Shown: piece after piece, positions 15,669-24,697 of the stretch
Numbering within the stretch: the first letter of the stretch is position 1
Layout: every line of letters starts with the position of its first letter
NCBI GenBank assembly: GCA_963728385.1
Contig: CAVSJK010000002.1
Coordinates: 1,488,001-1,552,000, forward strand
Direction of reading: 5' to 3'
From: Desulforhopalus_A sp963728385
Lineage (GTDB): Bacteria > Desulfobacterota > Desulfobulbia > Desulfobulbales > Desulfocapsaceae
Length of the DNA: 64,000 nt
Program-made: the position numbers and the translations under genes
Notes under the pieces: model-generated
Told to the model about the DNA's origin: nothing
Databases searched by the model: none
The model's input: only the letters and a program-made list of their open reading frames with translations

Positions 15669-16340
15669 ATGAAACTGATCACTCTTGTAGGAAGCCCCCA
15701 TGGTGAGAAGGGCAATACGTTAAAGCTGACAAAGGAGGCGCTGCTAGGCGCGGAGTCGATGGGCGCCGTAAATGAAACCATCTTCCTCAAAGGAGATACA
15801 GTGGCTCCCTGTCGTGGCTGCGATGTTTGTCACATCAAAGGCTTCTGTGTCCAAAAAGACAGCTTTCCTGATTTGTTGCAGAAGATTTTGGCTGCCGACG
15901 GCCTGATTCTGGCAAGCCCGAATTACATCTTTTCCGTAAGTGCTCAGCTCAAAGCCTTCATGGACCGATGCTGCAGTGTTCTTCACTGCCAGAGCTTCAC
16001 GGGTAGATATGGAGTATCGGTTGTCACTTCAGGCGGTGGCGATGAAGAGCCCATTGCTGATTATATGAACCAATTTCTCATTTCCACCGGCATCGTACCG
16101 GTGGGATCGGTTTGGGCAACCATGGGCTCGATTACCGGCGATGATTTCCCCGACGTCATAAAGAAAAAGGCTTTTGACCTGGGCTGCCGTCTTGTTGAAG
16201 CCTGGAAAACGAAAACCATTGAGCCGGGGGTAAAGGCAAAAATGGATGATTTTCACCAACGAATGCGCATGCTGATGACCTGGCGCAAAGAGGAATGGCC
16301 TTTTGAGTATAACTATTGGGTTACACATCACGGCCTCTAA
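15669..16340 (+). CDS. NAD(P)H-dependent FMN flavoprotein (iron-sulfur-flavoprotein/flavodoxin-fold oxidoreductase)
   Basis: This 223-residue flavodoxin-fold protein opens with the FMN phosphate-binding loop LVGSPHGEKGNTLKL. It carries the cysteine cluster CRGCDVCHIKGFC, which in this family either ligates an iron-sulfur cluster or is redox-active. ASPNYIFSVSAQLKAFMDRC is the conserved second flavin-contact region. Proteins of this group move electrons from NAD(P)H or ferredoxin to small acceptors in anaerobes. The spacing C-x2-C-x5-C is one cysteine short of the archaeal Isf motif as written, so cluster content is uncertain. A palindromic operator overlaps its promoter, implying redox- or metal-responsive control. 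Confidence 0.78.
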   Translation: MKLITLVGSPHGEKGNTLKLTKEALLGAESMGAVNETIFLKGDTVAPCRGCDVCHIKGFCVQKDSFPDLLQKILAADGLILASPNYIFSVSAQLKAFMDRCCSVLHCQSFTGRYGVSVVTSGGGDEEPIADYMNQFLISTGIVPVGSVWATMGSITGDDFPDVIKKKAFDLGCRLVEAWKTKTIEPGVKAKMDDFHQRMRMLMTWRKEEWPFEYNYWVTHHGL

Positions 16341-16489
16341 ATTGCCCCGCGCACCCAAGGAGCGGCGGCAAAGGTCGACGCGGATAAGCGTCTGTGTCGA
16401 CCGCTGCAAAACATGCTGTCAACAATTTATAATTAAGATACGACTCTATCTACTCTCGACCGTATCTACTCTATCTACTTGCCAAAGAA

Positions 16490-17215
16490 TCAACAGCGAC
16501 TTCCTTTTCTCCTTCTCAGCACTCCTGCCGCACTGACAACGCCGGTTCCGAAAAGCAGTATAGTTGCCGGTTCGGGAACAGGAGCCGCCGAAATTTTTCC
16601 GCGGCGAACTGCCAATCCATGGTAGAAGTTAAAATCCACAGGGTCGAGGCCCTGGGAACCATATTCCATACTGAAGCCATAGACATGGCTTAAAGATTGA
16701 GCGTACCTCGTGCCGGACCCGTAATCAGTCTCAATTATGTTGTCAAATTCTCCGGTATTTTGCAGCCCATACCCTGACTGGTGATTCCCAGAAGTGTCGT
16801 AATATCCGAGGTTTCCCAGCTCAGTATAATACAAATATCCCATCTCGGAACTGGTGATGTTGTAGCCTAAGGTTGTAGTGCCGTCATAACCGTATCCAAG
16901 AACTCCATCCACCGTGGACGGCAGGCGCCAAGCCGCATCTACCCAGGTGACCGTGTAGCTGGAATTGATGGCAAAGGTCCATGAGCTGTTCGTGCTCAGT
17001 CCCATAGCCCAATCCATCTGTGATGATGCATAATTATAAGGGTTTGTATAGTCCAGCCAGACAAGTGACTTGCCATTGTTATGATCCTCCCAAATCAAGT
17101 TGTAATTGTTGCCGTTGTAGTTTGCAATGCCAATGGTCGTCAACTTTGCCTTTGCCGCTCCCACTGTGCCAGCCACTAACAAGCCGGCTGCTAAAATTGA
17201 TAGATTCTTCTTCAT
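16490..17215 (-). CDS. PEP-CTERM-sorted exported protein
   Basis: The 241-residue precursor has a signal peptide (MKKNLSILAAGLLVAGTVGAAKA). A tyrosine/asparagine/glycine-rich body follows, including LVWLDYTNPYNYASSQMDWA and a DAAWRLPSTVDG segment reminiscent of Lcl/DUF1566-type domains. It ends with a PEP-CTERM tail: VPEPATILLFGTG, a hydrophobic stretch and the basic end RRRKGSRC. PEP-CTERM tails are cleaved by exosortase EpsH/XrtA and the protein is released to the surface or matrix; no exosortase is encoded in this window. ATG 17215 is preferred over an upstream start because homologous precursors begin MKK and GAGGATAAGG lies before it. Confidence 0.85.
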   Translation of the reverse strand: MKKNLSILAAGLLVAGTVGAAKAKLTTIGIANYNGNNYNLIWEDHNNGKSLVWLDYTNPYNYASSQMDWAMGLSTNSSWTFAINSSYTVTWVDAAWRLPSTVDGVLGYGYDGTTTLGYNITSSEMGYLYYTELGNLGYYDTSGNHQSGYGLQNTGEFDNIIETDYGSGTRYAQSLSHVYGFSMEYGSQGLDPVDFNFYHGLAVRRGKISAAPVPEPATILLFGTGVVSAAGVLRRRKGSRC

Positions 17216-17230
17216 CACCTTATCCTCATT

Positions 17231-17253
17231 GTAAACGTTCACCATCACCCCAT
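17231..17253 (+). repeat. Dispersed repeat family 1, single arm
   Basis: GTAAACGTTCACCATCACCC followed by CAT is a single arm of the family, just upstream of the PEP-CTERM gene, where it may overlap that gene's promoter. Confidence 0.7.
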
Positions 17254-17419
17254 ATGCCCACGATCATACTGCTGTACCGCAAAGAAGATTGTTTGATTCC
17301 TGTTATTGATTACTGTAATTAGACGAGAGAGTTTGACATCATTTTATAACGGCAACGGCCATCTTCACCTGTTTACCTGGAAAGCACGCAAAAAAGCAAT
17401 CCAACAAAGGAGTCACTCC

Positions 17420-18049
17420 ATGTCATTTGAGCTCTGGCTGGCTTTTATTGCTGCCTCCACCATTGTTCTGGTCATCCCGGGACCAACCATTCTGACCGTA
17501 ATCAGTTATTCCGTTTCCCATGGCCGCAGGGCCAACATCCCACTGGTTGCGGCAGTAGCCCTCGGGGATTCGACGGCCCTGGTTTTCTCACTGCTGGGAC
17601 TTGGCGCCCTGCTTGCCGCTTCGATATTCTGGTTTACCGTGATCAAGATCATCGGAGGATTGTATCTGCTCTACCTGGGCATCAGACTGCTGCGAACGGA
17701 TGGGAGCCGGACAGAGTTACTCTCTCCTAAGCGCCCGGAATCCACCTGGAAGCTTTTTGCCAATACCTATCTGGTGACTACCCTGAATCCGAAGAGCATC
17801 ATGTTCTTTATCGCTTTTCTGCCGCATTTCATTGATCAAACAAGCCGGGTCGCCCCGCAAATGTGGCTGCTGGCAACTACCTTCGTGGTCCTGGCGACCA
17901 TCAATGCGGCACTTTACGCCGGCTTTGCCGCTTCCGCCCGCAGGTTACTCAACTCGTCCCGTGCCCAAAGGCGTTTTAATCTTGCCGGTGGATCACTGCT
18001 GTCAATCGCCGGTATCTGGTCTCTTCTGGCTAAACGGGTATCAACATGA
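17420..18049 (+). CDS. LysE/RhtB family amino-acid exporter
   Basis: The 209-residue product starts MSFELWLAFIAASTIVLVIPGPTILTVISYSVSHG. The PGP motif in the first helix is the signature of LysE/RhtB exporters. Further helices include AVALGDSTALVFSLLGLGALLA, FTVIKIIGGLYLLYLGIRLLR and FANTYLVTTLNPKSIMFFIAFLPHFI, all matching the family's six-helix layout. Members export amino acids or homoserine lactones; the substrate is not predictable here. AAAGGAG stands 7 bases before ATG 17420, ruling out the longer upstream frame. The stop overlaps the start of the Mut7-C gene by 4 bases (ATGA), so the two are translationally coupled. Confidence 0.87.
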   Translation: MSFELWLAFIAASTIVLVIPGPTILTVISYSVSHGRRANIPLVAAVALGDSTALVFSLLGLGALLAASIFWFTVIKIIGGLYLLYLGIRLLRTDGSRTELLSPKRPESTWKLFANTYLVTTLNPKSIMFFIAFLPHFIDQTSRVAPQMWLLATTFVVLATINAALYAGFAASARRLLNSSRAQRRFNLAGGSLLSIAGIWSLLAKRVST

Positions 18050-18834
18050 AACCGTTTGACGCATCTGATCCTTGCACCCCAACACCACCAGCCCGTCTTC
18101 TTCTCACCCTGCTCGGTGATACGCTGGATCTTTTGCGCAAAGCACCGGATGCAGGCAGGACAATCAGTTATCCATTATCCCGCCGGGCCTCCATCAAGGA
18201 TATCCTCGAAAGTCTTGGTGTTCCCCATAGCGAAATCAGCAGGATTGTGCTTGCCGGCCGGGAACAAACTTTTGAAAAAATTGCGGCAGACGGTGATCAT
18301 TTCGAGATCCACCCCCTCTCTCCTGCCCTCCCGCCGACCGTGGCCACGCCTCTGCGACCGGTTCCTCTTGCGACCTGTATTTTTCTGGTGGATATCAATG
18401 TAGCCAGGCTGGGAGGACTCTTGCGCATGGCGGGCTTCGATGCGGAAGCTGTCGGCCCCGATAGCGCTAACACTGACACCGTTTTGAGGGCTGTCCGGGA
18501 AGGACGTATACTTCTTACGCGCAACAGAGATCTGCTCAAACAACGTCAGCTTGTTTTCGGCCGGCTGGTCCGAAACCAGGATCCGGATCAACAACTGAGG
18601 GAAATCATCGATCTCTACGGATTGCAGGACCGTCTCCAACCTTTTTCCCGATGCATCGCCTGCAATGGTCTGCTGCTTGAAGTAGCAAAAGATGCCATTA
18701 TCGACCGGCTCCTGCCACTCACTAAAAAATATTACCACCACTTCAAGCAATGTTCCGGTTGCGGTAAAATTTACTGGCACGGCAGCCATCATGACAAGAT
18801 GGTCCGCAAGCTCTCAACTATTCTCGGCCGCTGA
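18046..18834 (+). CDS. Mut7-C RNase-type domain protein with N-terminal ThiS/ubiquitin-like domain
   Basis: The 262-residue protein has two parts. Residues ~15-95 form a ubiquitin-like/ThiS domain (RRASIKDILESLGVPHSEI, then VLAGREQTFEKIAADGDHFEIHPL). Residues ~105-255 form a Mut7-C domain: FLVDINVARLGGLLRMAGFDAEA, with the conserved aspartate of its PIN-like fold, and RILLTRNRDLLKQ. A zinc ribbon follows with CIACNGLLLEV and CSGCGKIYWHGSHHDKM. The fused layout is a known architecture in bacteria. The domain is thought to act on RNA, but no substrate is proven. The start overlaps the LysE gene by 4 bases. The end overlaps convergent opgH by 17 bases. Confidence 0.85.
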   Translation: MKPFDASDPCTPTPPARLLLTLLGDTLDLLRKAPDAGRTISYPLSRRASIKDILESLGVPHSEISRIVLAGREQTFEKIAADGDHFEIHPLSPALPPTVATPLRPVPLATCIFLVDINVARLGGLLRMAGFDAEAVGPDSANTDTVLRAVREGRILLTRNRDLLKQRQLVFGRLVRNQDPDQQLREIIDLYGLQDRLQPFSRCIACNGLLLEVAKDAIIDRLLPLTKKYYHHFKQCSGCGKIYWHGSHHDKMVRKLSTILGR

Positions 18835-20935
18835 TTCCCCAACGGGCGGCAGCTTCTCCGCCGGGAAGTTCCCAAACCAGAAGATGCAGCCTGGCCAGGC
18901 AAACCGGGTCTCTCAGCACATCCATCTTTTCTTTGGACGAAAGGCATCCCGGTCCGCCTGATAATGCTTTTAGAACCAGTTGCTGTCGAGTATCGGAAAG
19001 ATTCTTCGTCATTTGTCCTTTCTTCCTACGAAATGCCAGATGCATACCGTTCACCAGAGGATCGACGACTGCCTGAACAAATCCAACATTCATTTCCCGT
19101 GGAAGAAGCTGTGAATTGCTCCCGGCTTCCTTTCCGGAAGCTCCCGCCATGGCCAACTCCCGAGGTGGAAAAATCTCTTCCGGAATGAGGAACAAGCCAC
19201 ATTTTCGAAACGTATGCCCAAGGGAGACCCTGCTGGACCAGACGGATATCGGCACCGAGAAAAGCAAAGGAAGCAGCACCGGGAGCAACCACCAGAAAAA
19301 AGGTCGATTGACGACAAAGAGAACCCCTCCCCAAATGAGGGCCAGAACCATGCCCCAGCCATGAAAACGCAGGGCAACTCCCCAGCCGGTGTCATTATCT
19401 TCACGTGGCGGCGGCTTCCAGGAGATATTCCTCCCCAGCAGAGTCAGGAAGACAAATTTGCTGTGTGCCAACATTCTCAGCGGGGCAAGAAACATCGAGG
19501 CAAGAACTTCGAGCCAGACACTCAGGATTAACCGCAGAGTTCCGCCAAAGGCGGCAGCCCTTTTTTGTTTACCTATGACCAGAACCGCACTGAAAATTTT
19601 TGGCAGCAGGAGAATAATGAAAGTTGATATCAACAGATTCAGGGCCCACCAGAGATTCCATATCGGCCAATCCGGGAAAAGACTTCCCTTCACCGTAAAG
19701 TATTCGGGACCGACTATTGCCTGCGAAATCGCCTCAACACTACTGATCGTCAGGAATAAAAACCAGAGCAGCGCGGAACCATAGGACATGGCGCCGTTTA
19801 AAAAAAGTACCCGATGCGTGGGGAATATACGTTTTGCCAACACGAGGCGCAGGTGCTGAATATTCCCCTGACACCATCGCCGATCACGAGCCAGTTCGTC
19901 AATGAGGGTCGGTGGCGGCTCTTCCCAGCTGCCGTTTAGGTCATAAGCCAGCCACACTTCCCAGCCCGCGCCGCGCATCAGAGCAGCTTCAACGAAATCA
20001 TGGCTCAAAATATCACCGCCCAAAGGCGGTTTGCCGGAAAGCCGGGGGAGGCCGCAATGTTCCATAAAAGGTGCGATCCGGATAATAGCGTTATGCCCCC
20101 AGTACTGGGCATCGCCAAGTTGCCAGAAATGCAGGCCCGCGGAGAACATCGGCCCGTAGAGATGACCGGCAAACTGCTGGAGACGGGCAAGTAGCGATTG
20201 CCTGCCGACCGCCAGAGGTGGTGTCTGGAGTATACCTATCCTCGGGTTTTTATTCATCAACTGTACCATTTGTACGAGTGTCCTGCCGGTCATCACGCTA
20301 TCGGCATCAAAGACAATCATATAAGGGTAATTCCGTCCCCATCTTCTGCAAAAATCAGCGATGTTGCCGCTTTTACGTTTAATATTCGGGCGGCGATGAC
20401 GATAAAAAATACGCCCGAAGCCATGCACCTCCATACAGAGCTTTGCCCAGGCGACTTCCTCCTCGATCCACAGGTCTGGATCGGTTGTGTCGCTGAGAAT
20501 AAAAAAATCAAAATCTTCAAGATGACCTATGGAAACAAGGGAGAGATAGACTGCCCTCACTCCGGCGATTACCCGCAGCGGATTTTCATTATATACGGGG
20601 ATGAGTATGGCTGTTCGGTGTTTTTCAATAGCCTGGGAAAGATCAATTTGCTCACCTTGCACAGTATTGGTCACTGTGAAACGGTCATAACGCCGCCAGA
20701 GGAGGATAAAGCCGAGTAGAGCTGTCCAGAAACCGATGGAAATCCAGGCGAACAACAGCGCGAAAAAGAAGACCAGGGTAATTTCCAGCGGCGTTCGTCC
20801 CTGATAGGGAAGTATATGTGCCATAAAACCGCTGGCTATAAGGGTACTGGAGGAAATAAGAAGAAAAAGCAGGGTCCTTCGCCAGCGGGCGACGATCTCC
20901 CATTTTCTCGTGAGTTGAGATGAGTTTTTCTGCAT
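18818..20935 (-). CDS. opgH: Glucans biosynthesis glucosyltransferase H
   Basis: OpgH (MdoH) is the inner-membrane GT2 glucosyltransferase that builds the beta-1,2 glucan backbone of osmoregulated periplasmic glucans from UDP-glucose. The 705-residue protein has two N-terminal membrane helices. The catalytic domain shows TAILIPVYNENPLRVIAGVRA, FDADSVMTGRTLVQMV (DxD motif) and RDRRWCQGNIQHLRLV (the Q-x-x-RW-type acceptor motif). Several membrane segments and a cytoplasmic tail follow. It lacks the long N-terminal extension of the E. coli enzyme (847 residues), as do many non-enterobacterial forms. It is the last gene of a minus-strand operon opgG-orf-opgH, with a 33-base gap upstream. Its ribosome-binding site is weak. 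Confidence 0.92.
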   Translation of the reverse strand: MQKNSSQLTRKWEIVARWRRTLLFLLISSSTLIASGFMAHILPYQGRTPLEITLVFFFALLFAWISIGFWTALLGFILLWRRYDRFTVTNTVQGEQIDLSQAIEKHRTAILIPVYNENPLRVIAGVRAVYLSLVSIGHLEDFDFFILSDTTDPDLWIEEEVAWAKLCMEVHGFGRIFYRHRRPNIKRKSGNIADFCRRWGRNYPYMIVFDADSVMTGRTLVQMVQLMNKNPRIGILQTPPLAVGRQSLLARLQQFAGHLYGPMFSAGLHFWQLGDAQYWGHNAIIRIAPFMEHCGLPRLSGKPPLGGDILSHDFVEAALMRGAGWEVWLAYDLNGSWEEPPPTLIDELARDRRWCQGNIQHLRLVLAKRIFPTHRVLFLNGAMSYGSALLWFLFLTISSVEAISQAIVGPEYFTVKGSLFPDWPIWNLWWALNLLISTFIILLLPKIFSAVLVIGKQKRAAAFGGTLRLILSVWLEVLASMFLAPLRMLAHSKFVFLTLLGRNISWKPPPREDNDTGWGVALRFHGWGMVLALIWGGVLFVVNRPFFWWLLPVLLPLLFSVPISVWSSRVSLGHTFRKCGLFLIPEEIFPPRELAMAGASGKEAGSNSQLLPREMNVGFVQAVVDPLVNGMHLAFRRKKGQMTKNLSDTRQQLVLKALSGGPGCLSSKEKMDVLRDPVCLARLHLLVWELPGGEAAARWGISGRE

Positions 20936-20968
20936 GACATTGATCGCCTGATTTTTTACGCTTCTAAC

Positions 20969-21343
20969 TCAGATTTTCTTTATCGTCATGGACCCTCGAT
21001 TTATCGGAGGTGAAGCCGACAAATCAGGATCGGTGCCGGAATCTCTTATGGTATGCCCCTGCTGCCACCGCGAATACACAATCGGAAAGTCCTTATATTT
21101 GCCGCAGCTCAGGATATTTCCATCAGCATGTATCATCTCATGCAAGGTGCGCATAACCAGTTGAACCGGCAGCAGTTCCGAGTTGATATTGTCTTTATCG
21201 GCTTTGGCTTGTTTCAATGCGCTGTCTGCGATTTCCAGACTGCGCAGCGCGGGTATTCCCAGTTTTTTCAGGTAGAGCAGAACTCTCTCCTGTGCCTCCT
21301 GCCAGTAATCCGCATTATCAGTATCGCTCATCCTGCCCTGCAT
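20969..21343 (-). CDS. Uncharacterised 124-residue protein between opgG and opgH
   Basis: I do not recognise this protein. It is soluble with no signal peptide. The N-terminal ~85 residues are helical in character (WQEAQERVLLYLKKLGIPAL, LEIADSALKQAKADKDNIN, QLVMRTLHEMIHAD). The tail is less ordered and ends in polar and basic residues. It lies 28 bases after opgG and 33 bases before opgH on the same strand, so it must be co-transcribed with the periplasmic glucan genes. A role in regulating or assembling the glucan synthase is a reasonable guess from position only. GAGGTG stands 6 bases before the ATG at 21343; a second ATG at 21331 is possible. Confidence 0.7.
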   Translation of the reverse strand: MQGRMSDTDNADYWQEAQERVLLYLKKLGIPALRSLEIADSALKQAKADKDNINSELLPVQLVMRTLHEMIHADGNILSCGKYKDFPIVYSRWQQGHTIRDSGTDPDLSASPPINRGSMTIKKI

Positions 21344-21371
21344 TCCAGCACCTCACGCTTGTTACCCTGGA

Positions 21372-23003
21372 TCAAGGCCAAAGAGCATAACTCCAGGTTT
21401 CAGTGAGAACGGTCTTGCCCTGGGTCAGGTGTGCCTGCACTTCCAGAGGAGGCCGGTTCATGATTGGCATCGTTAGCGTTTCCGCAAGAGATTCATTCTT
21501 TTTTCGTCTCACCTGGAAGACCAGCCGCCAACTCGCAGTGGGTTCGATTCGGAATAGTTGATGCTCTATAATCTCGCCTTCACCGCTGATGTTGATGACT
21601 GCTTCAATCGGGGCTTCACTTGGTAATTTTTCGGGCAGTTTATCAAGTTTACCACCTTTGAAGTCGACTAAGATCATCCGTGAGTCTTCGGTTTTTCCTG
21701 CCGCATCACGAGTAGCGATCACCCGTCCTACCCCGTTGGAGTCCTTGCCCGGCGTATACCAGCTCAGGGTATATTTGAAGGAAATTGGCTGTTCTTTTGG
21801 CGGTACCTTGTCAAATATCCAATAGGCGACGATGTTGTCATTTTTCTCCGCATCGGAAGGGATCTGGACCAGCTCGACATGGCCCGCCCCCCAATCGCCG
21901 TCAGGCACCACCAGGGCACTGGGCCGCGAATCGTACCTGGCTTCAGGATCCTGATAATGGTCGAATTCAAGATCTCGCTGGAGCAGTCCGAAAGCGGTAA
22001 TGTGACTTGTCTGGAACGAATTGACAAATAAGTGTTTCGGATTGATAAGCGGACGCCAAATTTCCTCGCCCGAACCGTTGACGATATGTAAGCCGTCGGA
22101 ATCATGTACTTCCGGACGAAAATCATCAACCGGCCGCTGATTGCTGTTTTCACCATAAAAAAACATACTGGTCAAGGGAGCGATGCCGATTTTTTGTATA
22201 TCCTCGCGTCGAAAGAGGTTGCCTTCCACCTGCATATCGGTTTTTTCTCCGGGACGGATAGTGAATTGATAGGCCCCTGTGATCCTTTTGCTGTCAAGCA
22301 GGGTATAGATGGTAATTTCTTTGGCATCAGAGCTTGGTTTTTTGAGCCAGAATTCCTTGAAATAGGGAAATTCTTCACCTGAATCCAGTCCGGTATCGAT
22401 GGCCAGACCTCTTGCCGAAAGCCCGAAGCCCTCATGCTTTGCCACCGCCCGGAAATAACTTGCTCCGAGAAAAACCGCCACATCATCCATTTGATTCTTC
22501 TTATTTAACGGATAGCGAATTCGCAGCCCCGCGAAGCCGAAATCCGCCGGAATTTTATCTTTGAATTGATTTGCGCCGTAATCAAAAAGATCCGGGGAAA
22601 ATGGAAAGGTTTTAATGCCGTTCTCATCGACAATATTGATTGTAACCGTACGGTTATAGTAATAACCCGGATGGAAAAACTGCACTTCAAACGGCAGCTT
22701 TTCGGCTTGCCAAAGGGTTTTATCATTCTTGAAGCGGATATCTCGCCATTGATCATAGGTCAGCTTGAGCAGAAAATCCGGCACGCTGTTTTGAGGATCT
22801 GAAAAAGATCGGGTTGCCTCATCCTGCGCTTTGGCAGTTACATCAGCCAGTGAAAAGCCGGAATCTGCCTGAACTTTTGTAGCCGGCAGCGGACCTGCCA
22901 TAATGACCGCCGGCAAAACAATCCGAATTATTTGTATCCTCAGATTTTTTAGAAAGTAATTAAAGCTTAATCTCTCTTGGATTAATCCGGTTAAACTCTT
23001 CAT
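21372..23003 (-). CDS. opgG: Periplasmic glucan biosynthesis protein OpgG/OpgD family
   Basis: This is a 543-residue OpgG/MdoG-type protein. It has an N-terminal export signal (hydrophobic IIRIVLPAVIMAGPLPA, cleaved near VQA-DSG). The beta-sandwich domain contains SYDQWRDIRF-like TYDQWRDIRFKNDKTLW, FEVQFFHPGYYYNRTVTI and TSMFFYGENSNQRPVDDFRPEVHDSDGL, with GEEIWRPLINP, all strong family blocks. OpgG acts in the periplasm to add or shape beta-1,6 branches on the glucan made by OpgH. It is the first gene of the opgG-orf-opgH operon. AAGGATCAACC precedes the ATG. The signal lacks a twin-arginine motif, favouring OpgG over OpgD. Confidence 0.92.
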   Translation of the reverse strand: MKSLTGLIQERLSFNYFLKNLRIQIIRIVLPAVIMAGPLPATKVQADSGFSLADVTAKAQDEATRSFSDPQNSVPDFLLKLTYDQWRDIRFKNDKTLWQAEKLPFEVQFFHPGYYYNRTVTINIVDENGIKTFPFSPDLFDYGANQFKDKIPADFGFAGLRIRYPLNKKNQMDDVAVFLGASYFRAVAKHEGFGLSARGLAIDTGLDSGEEFPYFKEFWLKKPSSDAKEITIYTLLDSKRITGAYQFTIRPGEKTDMQVEGNLFRREDIQKIGIAPLTSMFFYGENSNQRPVDDFRPEVHDSDGLHIVNGSGEEIWRPLINPKHLFVNSFQTSHITAFGLLQRDLEFDHYQDPEARYDSRPSALVVPDGDWGAGHVELVQIPSDAEKNDNIVAYWIFDKVPPKEQPISFKYTLSWYTPGKDSNGVGRVIATRDAAGKTEDSRMILVDFKGGKLDKLPEKLPSEAPIEAVINISGEGEIIEHQLFRIEPTASWRLVFQVRRKKNESLAETLTMPIMNRPPLEVQAHLTQGKTVLTETWSYALWP

Positions 23004-23088
23004 AAGGTTGATCCTTCTCTATTCTTTCGGGGGGAATCGTTGAAATCCGATCCAGGTTCGTTTCCCAATGAACTTTTTTTGACTCTAA

Positions 23089-24405
23089 TTATTTTTTCTC
23101 TGCTGTGACTCTCCAGACGGTGTTGCCGACATCATCGGCTACCAGCAGTGCACCCTGTTTATCTATAGCCACCCCAACCGGTCGGCCTTGCGCCTCACCT
23201 TCATCATTGAGAAATCCGGTCAGGACATCAAGAGGATAGCCGGTCGGTTTGCCATGCTGAAAAGGGACAAAAATGACTTTATACCCACTTGGAGGCTCCC
23301 GGTTCCATGATCCATGCTGCCCGACGAACATGCCGTTTTTAAATCGCTCGGGCAAGGCAGCTCCCCGGGATGAGGCCAAACCAAGACAGGCGGTGTGCGT
23401 TCCCAGGGCATAATCAGGAGTTATCGCTTCCTCCACCAGATCGGGTCTCTGCGGTTTAACCCTTGGATCGACATGTTGACCGAAATAGCTGTATGGCCAC
23501 CCATAAAAACCGTTATCCTGCACCGAAGTTAAAAAATCAGGAACAAGATCGCTGCCGAGTTCGTCCCGTTCATTGACAGTCGTCCACAACACCCCGGTTT
23601 CCGGTTCCCAGGCTAAACCGTTCGGATTTCGCAAGCCGGAGGCAAAGATTCGTTTTTGGCCCGTCTCAAGATTGAGCTGCCGGATAGCTGCCCGGCCCTT
23701 CTCCTTATCCATGCCTTTTTCGGCGATATTACTGTTCGAACCGACAGTGACGTAGAGCATTTTACCGTCTTTATCGGCAATTATGTTGCGCGTCCAGTGA
23801 TAGTTAATCGGACCTGCGGGCAGATCCATGATCTTTTCTCTGGGTTGGTGAATTGCCGTCTGTCCTTCATGATATGGAAAACGCCAGACCGAGTCAGTGT
23901 TGGCTACATAAAAATTATTACCAACCAGCTCCATGCCGAACGGCGAATTCAGTCCGGTCAGAAATACGGAGCGATAATCGACTTTACCGTCGCCGTCGCT
24001 ATCCCGCAGAAGCGTTATACGATTCGCGCTGGGACCACTCGCACCGACATCCTTCATCGCCTTTTTTATCAACCAGCTCTTGATTCCTTTTTGCTCAGCA
24101 GGCTTGGCCGGAGTGTTGGTTTCGGCTACCAGCACATCACCGTTCGGCAGCACGAAGATCCAGCGAGGGTGATCGAAATCAGCAGCATAGGAAGTAACAA
24201 TTAACCCTTCCGCCGGAGTGGGTGTCTTGCCATTCGACCATCCCTTCGCCTTGGCAAGTTTTACGGTAGGTATCATGACCTCCGGCGGGGGAGGAAGAAC
24301 AGGGTTAGGCCCGACACCGGCCGAAAACGGCAGGTCCGCCTCATGGGAACAGCCTGAAATCATGAACAGAAAAACCCAGCAAAACAGCATGATCTTTGAT
24401 CGCAT
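23089..24405 (-). CDS. Sorbosone-dehydrogenase-like (PQQ-type beta-propeller) lipoprotein
   Basis: The 438-residue protein has a lipoprotein signal (lipobox MISGC at residues ~15-19), so it is probably anchored to a membrane facing the periplasm. The mature part is a six-bladed propeller of the soluble glucose/sorbosone dehydrogenase group. Supporting segments are FDHPRWIFVLPNGDVLVAET, DGDGKVDYRSVFLTGLNSPFG, LRNPNGLAWEPETGVLWTTVNERDELG and GFYGWPYSYFGQHVDPR. Such enzymes oxidise sugars with PQQ where the cofactor is available; many members have no proven activity and no PQQ synthesis genes are in this window. AGGAGG lies 5 bases before the ATG. It sits 85 bases upstream of opgG on the same strand, so it may be part of that unit. 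Confidence 0.83.
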   Translation of the reverse strand: MRSKIMLFCWVFLFMISGCSHEADLPFSAGVGPNPVLPPPPEVMIPTVKLAKAKGWSNGKTPTPAEGLIVTSYAADFDHPRWIFVLPNGDVLVAETNTPAKPAEQKGIKSWLIKKAMKDVGASGPSANRITLLRDSDGDGKVDYRSVFLTGLNSPFGMELVGNNFYVANTDSVWRFPYHEGQTAIHQPREKIMDLPAGPINYHWTRNIIADKDGKMLYVTVGSNSNIAEKGMDKEKGRAAIRQLNLETGQKRIFASGLRNPNGLAWEPETGVLWTTVNERDELGSDLVPDFLTSVQDNGFYGWPYSYFGQHVDPRVKPQRPDLVEEAITPDYALGTHTACLGLASSRGAALPERFKNGMFVGQHGSWNREPPSGYKVIFVPFQHGKPTGYPLDVLTGFLNDEGEAQGRPVGVAIDKQGALLVADDVGNTVWRVTAEKK

Positions 24406-24697
24406 ATTACCTCCTGTGAAGTGGAATGGAGAGAATACGTCACCGCAATGGATGCCTGATCTACAACTTCAATTGAATATCATCAACGTTATGACTTAAA
24501 AGTGAGAGGACAAGACTGTTAGGAGAAAAAATTCTACCTGCTTCGTCGGCGACTTTCGATCCTCTTTGCTGCTCCCGGTGTACAGTTACGAAGATTGAGC
24601 TTGAGTGTTACAATTCCATGAATAAATTATACCACTGAATGAACGGAATTTACGGCTTGGGCCCATCAGATAATTACCTTGTAACGGAAAAAACAAA
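24406..24697. other. Divergent promoter region without a gene
   Basis: This 292-base space separates two divergently transcribed genes. Nothing coding or repeated was recognised. Confidence 0.5.
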
